NCBI GenBank assembly: GCA_964568455.1
Contig: CAZMPJ010000003.1
Coordinates: 1 to 64,000, forward strand
Length of the DNA: 64,000 nucleotides
Reading direction: 5' to 3'
Origin: CAZMPJ01 sp964568455
GTDB lineage: Bacteria > Margulisbacteria > WOR-1 > O2-12-FULL-45-9
Position 1 is the stretch's first letter. The number at the start of each line of letters is the position of its first letter. Position numbers and translations under genes: made by a program. Below are positions 7,909-16,500 of this stretch, piece by piece. Below the pieces are notes generated by a model. The model did no database searches. It saw nothing but the letters and a program-made list of their open reading frames with translations, and was not told where the DNA came from.

Positions 7909-9360
7909 ATGAAAGCAGCAATTTATACTAGGATTTCTACGGATAGTCAGGCAGAAGTTGAGTTTAATTCTTGCGAAACACAAGAAATAAAGATCAGATC
8001 ATTCATCTCCAGCCAGAATGATATGAAAGTTTTTAAAGTTTACTCTGATCAAGGTTATTCTGGCTCGTCATTGGAGCGTCCCGGTCTGTCGGAAATGCTC
8101 CGAGATATAGAGCAGGGTAGGATAGACATTGTCATCTCCTACAAAATTGACAGACTGACCAGATCGCCAAAAGATTTCTATCAATTGATTGAGGTTTTTG
8201 AGAAATATAAGGTAAGCTTTCTGTCAATTACGGAAAGATTTGATACTTCCACACCCTCTGGCCGACTTTTGCGCAACATAATGCTGACTTTTGCTCAATT
8301 TGAGCGAGAGCTTATCAGTGAAAGGATTCGTGACAAAATGTATGAACGATCAAAGAAAGGAATGTGGAATGGCGGCCATCCGCCATTCGGTTATAAGAAA
8401 GTGGACAAAAAATTGGTCGTTGTTCCGGAGGAAGCCGAGATTATTAGAAATATCTTTGAATGGTTTGTCCAAAATCAATCTCTCAATGAGGTCTACAAGC
8501 AGTTAAAAGAACAAAATTTGTTCAATCGGGCTGGTCTTCCCCTAGCTAAGACAGCGATTAGCTGTATTTTAGATAATATTGTCTATATTGGCCGGGTCAA
8601 ACATAAATATAAAACCTTCAAGGGCATTCATGATCCGCTAATTTCTAGAGAATTGTTTGAGGAGGTCAAAAAAATCCGGAAAGATCGTATCAGGCCGAAG
8701 AAAATTCAATCATATAACAACTCTTTGTTTCCTGGGATCGTCCAGTGCAAAGAGTGTGGCTCAACAATGTGCTCAACATTTACCAATAAGCTGAAAGGAG
8801 ATCAACGGATGAGATACTTTTACTATCAATGCTCTATTATTGATAAGCGGGACAGGTCTTTTTGCAACATTCGGCAGGTGAGCGCCAGCCGGCTGGATAA
8901 GTTCATTATTGATAATTTGGATAAAATCAGACAGAACAAACAGTATCTTGATAGTTTGCTCTACATGCTCAATCATAACGGGCAGGCTAGGCATAGCGGA
9001 TTTGAACCAGGGCAACCTCAAGGTCAAATGAGCGCTGAAAGAGTGCAGGAAATCCTAAAAACCATTGTTGAAGCCACAAAACTAAAGGGTAAAACTGAAA
9101 AACGCCTGATATTAAAAAGGCACATCGGAAAGGTCCTTTATTCGAAAGAGACGATAGAAGTAATACTATTGTATTCAGATAGCGTCGAGGCCGCCTCCGG
9201 CCCGCTGCGCGACCCTGCGGCGGAAGCTAAATTTTCCCCACCGCAAAAAGATGCAGCGACCTTTCAGCACCTATCGGCGCTTCAAGGTCGCCACCCCTCT
9301 GAGGGAGTTCGACTGAACGGTAAAATGGAGGGGGAAGGATTTGAACCTTCGAAGACATAA
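7909..9360 (+). CDS. Large serine recombinase (resolvase/invertase family) with a read-through tail
   Basis: Catalyses site-specific DNA exchange through a serine phosphodiester. The N-terminal catalytic domain (1-145) shows AAIYTRISTDSQ, with the nucleophile in YTRIS (Ser9), and conserved Arg residues in SYKIDRLTRSP. A Recombinase domain follows (about 155-260) with PPFGYKK, then a zinc ribbon (about 270-330: CKECGS...C...C) typical of large serine integrases. The expected product ends near EVILLYS (about 424). The frame then runs on through the GC-rich terminal repeat and into the antisense of the tRNA-Tyr 3' end, where GEGFEPSK is the usual translation of an antisense tRNA T-arm. AAGGGAGG precedes the ATG. 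Likely active. Confidence 0.93.
   Translation: MKAAIYTRISTDSQAEVEFNSCETQEIKIRSFISSQNDMKVFKVYSDQGYSGSSLERPGLSEMLRDIEQGRIDIVISYKIDRLTRSPKDFYQLIEVFEKYKVSFLSITERFDTSTPSGRLLRNIMLTFAQFERELISERIRDKMYERSKKGMWNGGHPPFGYKKVDKKLVVVPEEAEIIRNIFEWFVQNQSLNEVYKQLKEQNLFNRAGLPLAKTAISCILDNIVYIGRVKHKYKTFKGIHDPLISRELFEEVKKIRKDRIRPKKIQSYNNSLFPGIVQCKECGSTMCSTFTNKLKGDQRMRYFYYQCSIIDKRDRSFCNIRQVSASRLDKFIIDNLDKIRQNKQYLDSLLYMLNHNGQARHSGFEPGQPQGQMSAERVQEILKTIVEATKLKGKTEKRLILKRHIGKVLYSKETIEVILLYSDSVEAASGPLRDPAAEAKFSPPQKDAATFQHLSALQGRHPSEGVRLNGKMEGEGFEPSKT
9114..9329 (+). repeat. Right copy of the element terminus
   Basis: This is the inverted partner of 6747-6963 and contains the last recombinase codons followed by a GC-rich tail. 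The tail's composition is unlike the AT-rich recombinase. Identity to the left copy ends at 9329, inside the tRNA-Tyr 3' acceptor strand (tRNA end at 9326), so the element boundary and the tRNA end coincide to within 4 nt. Confidence 0.85.
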
Positions 9361-9408
9361 GTCGCCTGATTTACAGTCAGGTGCGTTTGGCCGCTTCGCT
9401 ACCCCTCC
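9326..9408 (-). tRNA. tRNA-Tyr (anticodon GTA)
   Basis: On the minus strand the acceptor 5' arm GGAGGGG pairs with 3' CCCCTCC followed by discriminator A. The anticodon arm CTGACTGTAAATCAG carries GTA. The T arm is GAAGG-TTCAAAT-CCTTC, and a long variable arm marks the class II form expected for bacterial tRNA-Tyr. Length is 83 nt. No CCA is encoded: TTTT follows the discriminator. The 3' end abuts the recombinase element. Confidence 0.95.
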
Positions 9409-9418
9409 TAATAGACTC

Positions 9419-9464
9419 GAAGCCCGTTTCGTATAACGTTTGACGTTTTTCGATACGGGCTTCG
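9419..9464 (-). other. 10-bp hairpin between the small basic gene and tRNA-Tyr
   Basis: CGAAGCCCGT (9419-9428) and ACGGGCTTCG (9455-9464) form a perfect stem. On the minus strand it lies between the 43-aa gene and tRNA-Tyr. No T-run follows it there, so it may be an RNA processing stem rather than a terminator. Confidence 0.5.
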
Positions 9465-9472
9465 TTTAAAGC

Positions 9473-9604
9473 TTATCTTTTGCGTTTCTTTTTCTTTTTG
9501 CGACCTCGAGCCATTTTCGCTCTAGAAATGTCACCTTTTTTATCGATGAAATAAAGATATCCTTTTTGTTTCTTAATCCCGCATTTCATTACTTTTTCTG
9601 CCAT
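9473..9604 (-). CDS. Very small basic protein, 43 residues
   Basis: Translation on the minus strand from the ATG at 9604 gives 43 residues, starting MAEKVMKCGIKK and ending in a Lys/Arg-rich tail (ARGRKKKKKRKR). A GGGGGTGAGG ribosome site lies just upstream. The core GYLYFIDKKGDISRAKMARG resembles, from memory, tiny basic proteins of unknown function found in several candidate phyla. The charge suggests nucleic-acid or ribosome binding. It starts 6 nt after the RlmB-type gene, so it probably belongs to that operon, with tRNA-Tyr beyond it. Confidence 0.75.
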   Translation of the reverse strand: MAEKVMKCGIKKQKGYLYFIDKKGDISRAKMARGRKKKKKRKR

Positions 9605-9610
9605 GTTACC

Positions 9611-10093
9611 TCACCCCCTTTGTTTTGTAACTTCGAACAATATTATTCCAGTTGCAACTGAAGCATTTAAAGAGTTTATCTTTCCATGCATCGGGATGTG
9701 AACCACTTGATCACATCTTTGTTTTACAAGGTGCGAGAGACCTTTCCCCTCGCTACCGATAACAATAGCGACGGGAACTTTGTAATCAGGCTCATTATAT
9801 ACCTTGGTTCCGTCGATTTCAACCCCTATCACGACTATTTCTTTTTCTTTTAGCCTCGAGATAGCCTCGGCAATATTAGGTACTCGAACAATGGGTACCA
9901 AGTCAGCCGCTCCGGTTGAAACTTTGTTAACTGTTTCATTAACTTGCACTTGTCGTCTTTTTCTAATGATAACTGCGTCAACCCCGGCGGCTTCGGCCGA
10001 CCGGAGAATTGCGCCAAAGTTGTGGGGATCTTCAATACCGTCGAGGATTAGGATAAAATTACTGTTTGAAATTTCGTCAAAACTTTTATACAT
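9611..10093 (-). CDS. rlmB: SpoU/TrmH-family rRNA 2'-O-methyltransferase lacking the N-terminal domain
   Basis: The 160 residues cover only the knotted SPOUT methyltransferase domain. Motif 1 is DPHNFGAILRSAEAAG (about 22-37), motif 2 IVIGSEGKGLS (about 110-120) and motif 3 IPMHGKINSLNASVATGI (about 134-150); the latter two hold the SAM-binding knot. Typical RlmB proteins of about 240-250 residues have an extra N-terminal RNA-binding domain of some 80 residues that is absent here. The gene overlaps the upstream aminotransferase by 8 nt, so the short form appears genuine. The exact target nucleotide cannot be assigned; RlmB (Gm2251) is the closest guess. Confidence 0.85.
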   Translation of the reverse strand: MYKSFDEISNSNFILILDGIEDPHNFGAILRSAEAAGVDAVIIRKRRQVQVNETVNKVSTGAADLVPIVRVPNIAEAISRLKEKEIVVIGVEIDGTKVYNEPDYKVPVAIVIGSEGKGLSHLVKQRCDQVVHIPMHGKINSLNASVATGIILFEVTKQRG

Positions 10094-11279
10094 GTTTTAA
10101 GGCTTGCTCAAATACTTTTAAGCCTTGATCAATTTGCTTTTTCTTTATGATTAACGGAGGAATAAAACGAATTACAGTGCCATGCGCGCCGGTGGGAATG
10201 ATTACTAATCCGTGCTTTAAACAATAATTAATAATTTTCATAACAATATTGTTGTCACCAAAGTCTACACCAATCATTAAGCCAAACCCGCGCACTTCTT
10301 TAATGCCAGAATATTTTGTAGCTAACTTTTCCAATTTTTCTTTCATGTATTTGCCAAGCTTAACCGAGTTTTGCACTAGCTTTTCTTTTTTAATTACGTC
10401 AAGGGTGGCAATAGCGGCAGCGCAGCAAACTGGATTACCGCCGAAAGTTCCGCCGTGAGAACCGGGTGACCATTTCGCCATAATTTTGGCAGGGGCGGCA
10501 ATGGCGCCCAAAGGAAAACCAGAAGCAATCCCTTTGGCCATACAAAGAATGTCTGGTTTTACTCCAAAATGCTCAATGGCAAACCATTTGCCAGTGCGGG
10601 CAATCCCGCTTTGGATTTCATCTACTATTAATAATGTACCGTATTTACTGCACAGCTTGCGTAAACCTTTTAAAAATTCAGTTGCTAAAGGTTTATACCC
10701 ACCTTCGCCCAAGATAGGCTCAACAATCAGGCCGGCAATCTTTTTGGTCTTTAAATGTTTTGCCACACTTTTTAAGTTTTGCTCGGCAATATAAACTTTT
10801 GGCACCAATGGTTCATAGCCTTCGCGGTATTTCATCTTAGAAGTGGTTAAAGAAAGCGCACCCATGGTTCGGCCGTGAAAAGAGCCTTTAATTGCTACCA
10901 GGCCAGGGCGCTTGGTAGCATATTTTGCCAGTTTAATCGCGGCTTCGACTGCTTCTGATCCGCTTTGACAGAAAAAGAATTGAGCATTTTTAATCGGAAC
11001 CACTTTTTGCAGTTTTTCTGCCAGTTTAATGTAAGATTCATAACTGGCAATGCCAATGCAAATATGGATTAGTTTTTTTGTTTGTTCAACCGCCGCTTTT
11101 ACTACTTTTGGATGGGCGTAGCCAGTGGCACATACCGCAATGCCAGACGAAAAATCCAGATACTTTTTTCCTTTGGTATCATAAAGATAACAGCCTTTAC
11201 TTTTTTCCAGTTCAAAGTCGCTAAAATAGCGGCCCAGCACTGGAGATAATACTTTTTGTCCTCGTTTTTTCATGCTCAT
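10086..11279 (-). CDS. argD: Class III PLP aminotransferase (acetylornithine/4-aminobutyrate type)
   Basis: Transfers an amino group between an omega-amino acid (such as acetylornithine) and 2-oxoglutarate using PLP. The fold-type I features are clear: FSSGIAV near the start, the phosphate site QSGSEAVEAAIKLA, FHGRTMGA, the DEIQSG motif before the PLP aspartate region, and the Schiff-base lysine K249 in MAKGIASGFP. I place the start at the ATG of MSMKKRG (11279, 397 residues). A longer frame from 11342 would have to translate a dispersed palindrome (11286-11305) and cover the divergent promoter. No other arginine genes are nearby, so the substrate is unresolved; argD is a tentative symbol. 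Confidence 0.85.
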   Translation of the reverse strand: MSMKKRGQKVLSPVLGRYFSDFELEKSKGCYLYDTKGKKYLDFSSGIAVCATGYAHPKVVKAAVEQTKKLIHICIGIASYESYIKLAEKLQKVVPIKNAQFFFCQSGSEAVEAAIKLAKYATKRPGLVAIKGSFHGRTMGALSLTTSKMKYREGYEPLVPKVYIAEQNLKSVAKHLKTKKIAGLIVEPILGEGGYKPLATEFLKGLRKLCSKYGTLLIVDEIQSGIARTGKWFAIEHFGVKPDILCMAKGIASGFPLGAIAAPAKIMAKWSPGSHGGTFGGNPVCCAAAIATLDVIKKEKLVQNSVKLGKYMKEKLEKLATKYSGIKEVRGFGLMIGVDFGDNNIVMKIINYCLKHGLVIIPTGAHGTVIRFIPPLIIKKKQIDQGLKVFEQALKHV

Positions 11280-11285
11280 AATATA

Positions 11286-11305
11286 CCTGCCCATCTGTCG
11301 GCAGG
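11286..11305. repeat. Short dispersed palindrome CCTGCC-N8-GGCAGG
   Basis: CCTGCC (11286-11291) and GGCAGG (11300-11305) form a small hairpin in the aminotransferase leader. A related palindrome (TGCCTGCCGGTAGGCA) is at 28262-28277 in the end of plsX. Confidence 0.6.
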
Positions 11306-11312
11306 CAAGTTT

Positions 11313-11342
11313 ATTATACGCTATTTTCGTGTTATACTTCAA
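11313..11342 (-). promoter_or_regulatory. Promoter of the aminotransferase gene
   Basis: On the minus strand TTGAAG (11337-11342) is followed after 18 nt by TATAAT (11313-11318). The start would lie about 30 nt upstream of the chosen ATG, and the short leader would contain the 11286-11305 palindrome. The -35 box overlaps the -10 box of the divergent subtilase promoter. Confidence 0.55.
11330..11338 (+). promoter_or_regulatory. Extended -10 of the subtilase gene
   Basis: TGT-TATACT (TG-n plus hexamer 11333-11338) ends 9 nt before the ATG at 11348. The transcript would begin at or within about 2 nt of the start codon, so it is probably leaderless. Confidence 0.5.
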
Positions 11343-11347
11343 CAGTT

Positions 11348-13540
11348 ATGAGGCGAGCTTTTTTATGTCTAATAATTTTACTTTTTACTTCCCCTGTTTT
11401 TGCTATTTTACAAGAATTTGTGCCTGGCCAGATTATTGTTAAATTTAAAAAACCAGTAGTCCAAATGCCAAGAGGCCTAACGATTGCTAGAACAAAAAGA
11501 ATAACCTTTAAAGTTGAATCGATTAGAAATTTAAACGCCAGAAACAAACTGCAAAAGGTTAAACAGCTTTATAGGGCAGTAGGCGCGCCTAATCAGTATG
11601 TTTTTACTTTTTCAGAAGAAAAAGACATTAAAAAAATATTAAGAGAATATGAAAAAGACCCAAACGTTGAGCTGGTGTCTCTAAATACTATTGTCCGCGC
11701 TTTTGCCGCGGTTAACCCGGATGACCCTTATTTTAGCAATGGCACCCAGTATTATTTAACCAACATTGCTGCTCCTAATGCCTGGGGCATGACCACTGGA
11801 ACTAACGAAACCCTTCTTGCAGTGCTGGATACAGGGATAAATTATAATCATGTTGATTTACAAGGCAAGGTTAATTTAACCGATGCTTATGACTTTGTAA
11901 ACGGAGATGCCGATCCTTGGGATGACCATTCTGGCGTACACGGGACTACGGTTTCTGGGGTAATTGCGGCAGCAACTAATAATGGGGTGGGAGTAGCTGG
12001 AGTTGATTGGAATGGAAAAATTTTGCCTATTAAAGTATTAGATGGTAATGGCGAAGGAACCGTTGCCAATATTATTGAGGGGATTGAATGGGCGGTTACC
12101 AAGGGAGCTGATGTAATTAACATGAGTTTTGGTCAGTATTCTGATAGCTCTACTTTACGCGCGGCTTGTGCAGCTGCTTATGCTGCTAACTCGGTTTTAG
12201 TGGCAGCAGCTGGAAATGGTAATGTTGATACGGCAACTTACCCGGCTTATTATTCTAATGTGCTTGCGGTTGCTGCGGTTGACCGGGATGATGAAAGATC
12301 GGTTTGGGGGGGGATTGATCCTGTTACAGGTAAAGTCCAAGCTTCTAATTATGGGACCTGGGTGGGGGTGGCCGCTCCTGGAACCAGTATTTATACCACT
12401 TACAAAAACAATAGTTATACTTCAAGTAATGGAACCTCTTTAGCTTGTCCGGTGGTGGTGGGAGTGGCAGGTTTGATCAAGGCGCTTAACCCTTCTTTAA
12501 CCAATCGACAGATAATGAATAAAATAACCAGCGAAGCGGATAATATTGATGCTTTAAACCCTTCATTTGTTGGCTTGCTTGGCAGTGGCCGCTTAAATGC
12601 TTACCGCTCCTTGCTAAGCATTGGCGCTAATATTTCTAGCCCTGTTGCCGGAGCTTATATTGAAGGAAGTACTGCTATATCTGGCACCGCTTCTGGAACT
12701 AATTTTTCTTCTTATGCCTTGGAAGCGCTTCAAAACAATACTTTTATCGTTACTATTGAAACTAGTACTGCTTCAGTTGAAGGAGGATTATTGGGTACTT
12801 GGGATTCTACTGCTTATAATGGGGATCATACAATTAAATTAAAAGTATTTTCTTCTTTAGGCTTGAGCGAAGAAGCCAGTGTTTTGGTGCACGTTGATAA
12901 TGCAGCTCCAGAAGCCGTAATTGGCAATTTAATTTCCGGAGAAACCCTTAGTGGAACCATTATTATAACCGGAGAAGCCGTGCATAGTTATTATTTTAAC
13001 CGCTATATTTTGCAGTATGGAGAGGGAGCTTCACCCACTACTTTTGAAACCATTACCGAAGTTTATGCTTCGGTTGAGGCTGGCGTACTTGGTTCCTGGA
13101 AAACAGTTGGTTTAAACGGAGAATACACAGTTAAACTGATTGCCATTGACCAAATGGGAAAAACTGCTGAGCAAACCATTACCATTAACTTGCAAAACAG
13201 TGCAACGCCAACCAAAGAAGTTGAAGCGCAGTCTGGCAATTTGCCTATTACTTATGCGTTGCCCAATCCTTTTGACCGTAGTATTTATTCTGGAATAACT
13301 TTTAATTATAATCTAGATGCTAATTTCCTAACTAAAATTTATATCTTTGATTTAAACGGCAACCTTATTTGGCAAACTGCTTATGTGGCTGGGGCCAATG
13401 GCGGCAAATCTGGAGCAAACAATCCTGCGTGGGACGGAACTAATGTTTATGGTTACCGCGTGGGAAATGGGGTTTATTTATACCAAATTGTTGCTGATAA
13501 TCGGGTTTTGGCCCGCGGGAAAATTATTGTCCTCAATTAA
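11348..13540 (+). CDS. Secreted subtilisin-like serine protease (S8) with Ig-like and FlgD-like C-terminus
   Basis: A signal peptide (MRRAFLCLIILLFTSPVFA) leads into an I9-type propeptide (about 20-115). The S8 catalytic domain follows with the triad D161 (LAVLDTGINYNHVDL), H198 (HSGVHGTTVSG) and S364 (NGTSLACPVVVG), so it should be active. After the protease come two Ig-like or bacterial-Big-like modules (about 430-515 and 525-610, each with VEGGLLGTWD or VEAGVLGSWK). The C-terminal FlgD-type sandwich has NPFD, YIFDLNGNLI and GVYLYQIVA, used in several phyla for secretion or surface anchoring. It converges on the next gene, sharing TTAA as both stops. Role: extracellular protein degradation or surface-protein maturation. 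Confidence 0.93.
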   Translation: MRRAFLCLIILLFTSPVFAILQEFVPGQIIVKFKKPVVQMPRGLTIARTKRITFKVESIRNLNARNKLQKVKQLYRAVGAPNQYVFTFSEEKDIKKILREYEKDPNVELVSLNTIVRAFAAVNPDDPYFSNGTQYYLTNIAAPNAWGMTTGTNETLLAVLDTGINYNHVDLQGKVNLTDAYDFVNGDADPWDDHSGVHGTTVSGVIAAATNNGVGVAGVDWNGKILPIKVLDGNGEGTVANIIEGIEWAVTKGADVINMSFGQYSDSSTLRAACAAAYAANSVLVAAAGNGNVDTATYPAYYSNVLAVAAVDRDDERSVWGGIDPVTGKVQASNYGTWVGVAAPGTSIYTTYKNNSYTSSNGTSLACPVVVGVAGLIKALNPSLTNRQIMNKITSEADNIDALNPSFVGLLGSGRLNAYRSLLSIGANISSPVAGAYIEGSTAISGTASGTNFSSYALEALQNNTFIVTIETSTASVEGGLLGTWDSTAYNGDHTIKLKVFSSLGLSEEASVLVHVDNAAPEAVIGNLISGETLSGTIIITGEAVHSYYFNRYILQYGEGASPTTFETITEVYASVEAGVLGSWKTVGLNGEYTVKLIAIDQMGKTAEQTITINLQNSATPTKEVEAQSGNLPITYALPNPFDRSIYSGITFNYNLDANFLTKIYIFDLNGNLIWQTAYVAGANGGKSGANNPAWDGTNVYGYRVGNGVYLYQIVADNRVLARGKIIVLN

Positions 13541-16500
13541 AAATTAAGAGTTCCTTCAAAAGTTAACAAGCTAGCAGTAAAATCATCGTCTGTATTACTT
13601 TTATTTTTATATTCAACTATTTTATTAGAAATGATAAATACGAAACTGGATAATACCGGATTATCAACCGGGACTGAAAAATTCAAGCTGTAGGTTTGAG
13701 TGGTTTTTTCTAGATTAAGCTCTGTGGCCGCGCCAGCTTGGATTTCACCCTTATTAACTTCGTGTATCCGGTTATAAATCAGCGTGCCCCAGTCAAAAAC
13801 CTGGTAAGTAACCTTTGAGTCATTAGTGGTCTTGGTTAAAGTTTTGGGGAGGGGCGTAATTTTTAAGTCTTGTAAAACCTTAGTCCCTAAGATGGTGTGT
13901 TTTGTGGCCAGAGTTAATTTTTGATTAGGAGTTAAGGTTGCGCCGTAAGTTTGATTTGTGTTTTGGGTATGAGTATCAATACGACTGGCTACTATAGGAT
14001 GGTCGTTTTTATTTTTAAAATCTTCTAGTCCGTAGCCAAGGGTGATAGGCAAAATTGCTATTGGCGTAAGGGTTAAAGTGTAGTTCTGCCCAAAAGTATC
14101 GGTTAAAGTGCTTACGGTTGGGGTAGCTGTGTTTCCAGTAGGAGCTGTTTGATTATTATTAGATAAAGTGTAACTGGTAACTAAGGCAACTTTAGAAAGA
14201 GAAAGTGGTTTCCAATTAGCCGTATAAGTGTTGGCCCGACCAGTAGTTTTATTTTGCACGCCGGTTTCAGGAATAGCTTCGCTTTGGCTGCCGGTCCAGC
14301 CAAGCCCCAGCCAATTAACAGGATTAAGGCCAATATTAGTGGCGGTTCTTTGGTTTAAAGGATTGGTTCCGCCTACCAGCAAAGTGGTTTTTTCTTGACG
14401 GTTATGATCAAGCGAAGAAGTTAAAATAGTAAAAGGAATAAAATCCATATGATAGGTTTCATTTTTAGTAATAATAGTTTCATTCGTAGTCGTAGAGCTT
14501 TTTACTAAAGTAAGTTCTGTGTGATCAAGACGGCTGACTCTGGCTAGCCATTTTTCCAAAGAACCAACGGTTAAATCAAGGGTAGTGCTATAAGAATTAT
14601 CTGTAGTCCTTTTTCGAGAAGAAATGATGTCGGTTAATGAAGTGGTGGTTGGCTCACTAGTTTGGTAATCAAAAACAAAAGCGAATCTGTCGCTTAAACC
14701 TAGTTTATAATTAAGATGAGAATAATCAGTGTTGCTGGAAGAATAATTACTGCTGTCTCTTTCAGTGTCAGTCCTGGCCAAGGTTTTTTTCAAATCATAT
14801 TTTTGGTTAAAGCTTAAAATACCCCTGTTCCATTCGCTAGGAGTCAGTCCCAAAGACATGGTTTGGGAGTGGGTGTCGCTATTGTGAGAAGAGGCTCCTG
14901 GGGTTATATCGTCAAGGGTTACATAATTACGATAATTTAAAGTGATATCTGCCACATTGTTGGGATTAAAACCCAGAGCAACCGAGTTGTCGTATGATTT
15001 TGTATAATATCCGTCATAAGCGGCAATTGGATTATGGTTTTCTTTGTAAGAATAGTTGGTATAAAAAGAATGGAGCTCGGGTTTAAACTTTAAATCATAC
15101 TGGCGCTGAGAAGAGCCAATGCCAATAGCCGTGCCGCCCATAGGATTAAAGGTGCTGTCTATTTTTTTAACGTCACCTGAAAAAATTACTTTTTCGTCAA
15201 AAAAGGCGGTTTGTGCGCCAATTTTATAAGCGTTGCCTGTGCGGGTGGTAACTGTTCCTCCAGCTGCCGCAGCTGACTGATAGTCATAATCCACCTTAAT
15301 TGCATCTTGGGTAGTAGGAGTAATATAATAAAACGTGATTTGTCCGGGCGCAGAGTAGCTGAAATAATAATCAATATCTTTGTTTAACAATTTATCATTA
15401 ACGTAAAGCTGCTGGCTATCTTCAATAATATCCTGGGTCGAATGCAAAATATAAGACTTTGAACCGTTCCCAGAAAAACTCTCAGAAGTGGGAGTCCGGG
15501 CAATATAATTATCCATTTCACTTCTAGCGACTGCACCTTCAACTTTAAAAAGCTCTCCAATTTTAAAGCTGCCATCAACGCCAAGCACAGATTGGTTTAT
15601 ATCTTGACTGATAAAACCTTGAGGAGGCACGTATTGATAAATAATTTGAAAATTCTTGTTTGAATCAAGTGGATTGTTAAAAGTAATAGATGGTGTGTCG
15701 TTATTATAATTAATAAAATAACCAGTGTCGCCGGCATTAGCCTCAAAGCTTGAGTTGCGAGTATAAGTGGTAACCACCGAAGACCCTTGCGTCCATACTT
15801 GCAAAGTTTCAGAGCCAGGTACAATATTTCTTATGTTAGTAAGGTAATAAGGTCCTTGAGTGCCGTTTCCAGAATCAGAATATTTGCCCACAATACTTTT
15901 TTCGTAAGTATAGGTTACTAATACTTCGCTGGTGGTGGCAATTAAGTTTTGATCTAAAATCAAAATGGTGCCAGTGCGATATCCGTCGGAAGGATCACCT
16001 TGTTGGTTGCGATAAGCTAAATTAGCTTCTGGGGTAACAAGGTATTGTCCAGTAGTTGCATCAAGCACTGTTTCAGGAAAAGTATAATCAACTTCCCGGG
16101 TTAAAGTCCTGCCGCTAAGAGTAACTGCAACATTAAAACCTGCTTCTCCGCTGGCAACCACGGGCAAGTTTGAAAGATAAATTAAATAATTATCATCAAT
16201 AACTTCACTACCAGTAAAGCTTTCAATCGCGGCCGCGGTATTATCAATGCTGCCTGCTTTAGCCGATTCCCGCAAATAAGTAGTGCCAAGTTTAATTTCA
16301 GTAGGGTGTTTTGAAGGAGCAAGTACTGGAACCGCCATCTCATTATATTGGTAGCTGGCTTTTATTTGGGAAGTCGAAGAAATATGCTGGCTAAAAATTA
16401 TTTCTCCGTTAACATAATTGATTGTATAGTCTAGGTCGCGCACAAAAAGCTTGCCGTCTACTTCAATCTTTTCGCTTTCAAGCACAAGATTTTTGTGAGA

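Larger units (their letters stand above)
6747..9329 (+). mobile_element. Serine-recombinase element with inverted terminal GC-rich repeats at tRNA-Tyr
   Basis: The segment carries a SLOG-like gene, a 62-aa Cys-rich gene and a large serine recombinase, all on the plus strand with good ribosome sites and 1-nt gaps. Inverted repeats with 176 identical nt bound it. The right repeat runs to within the last 4 nt of a tRNA-Tyr gene, a common kind of integration site. Large serine recombinases normally act at distinct attB/attP sites, so the inverted repeat need not be the att core. It may mark two elements inserted head to head. Exact element limits are not proven. Confidence 0.6.

Noticed and set aside
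7909..9360. C-terminal extension of the recombinase as a functional domain
   Set aside because: The last 60 residues are the translated terminal repeat and antisense tRNA; the family's own C-terminus ends before it.
9361..9472. Rho-independent terminator for the 43-aa gene at 9419-9464
   Set aside because: The stem is good, but no T-run follows it on the minus strand, and tRNA-Tyr lies just downstream, so it is listed only as a hairpin.
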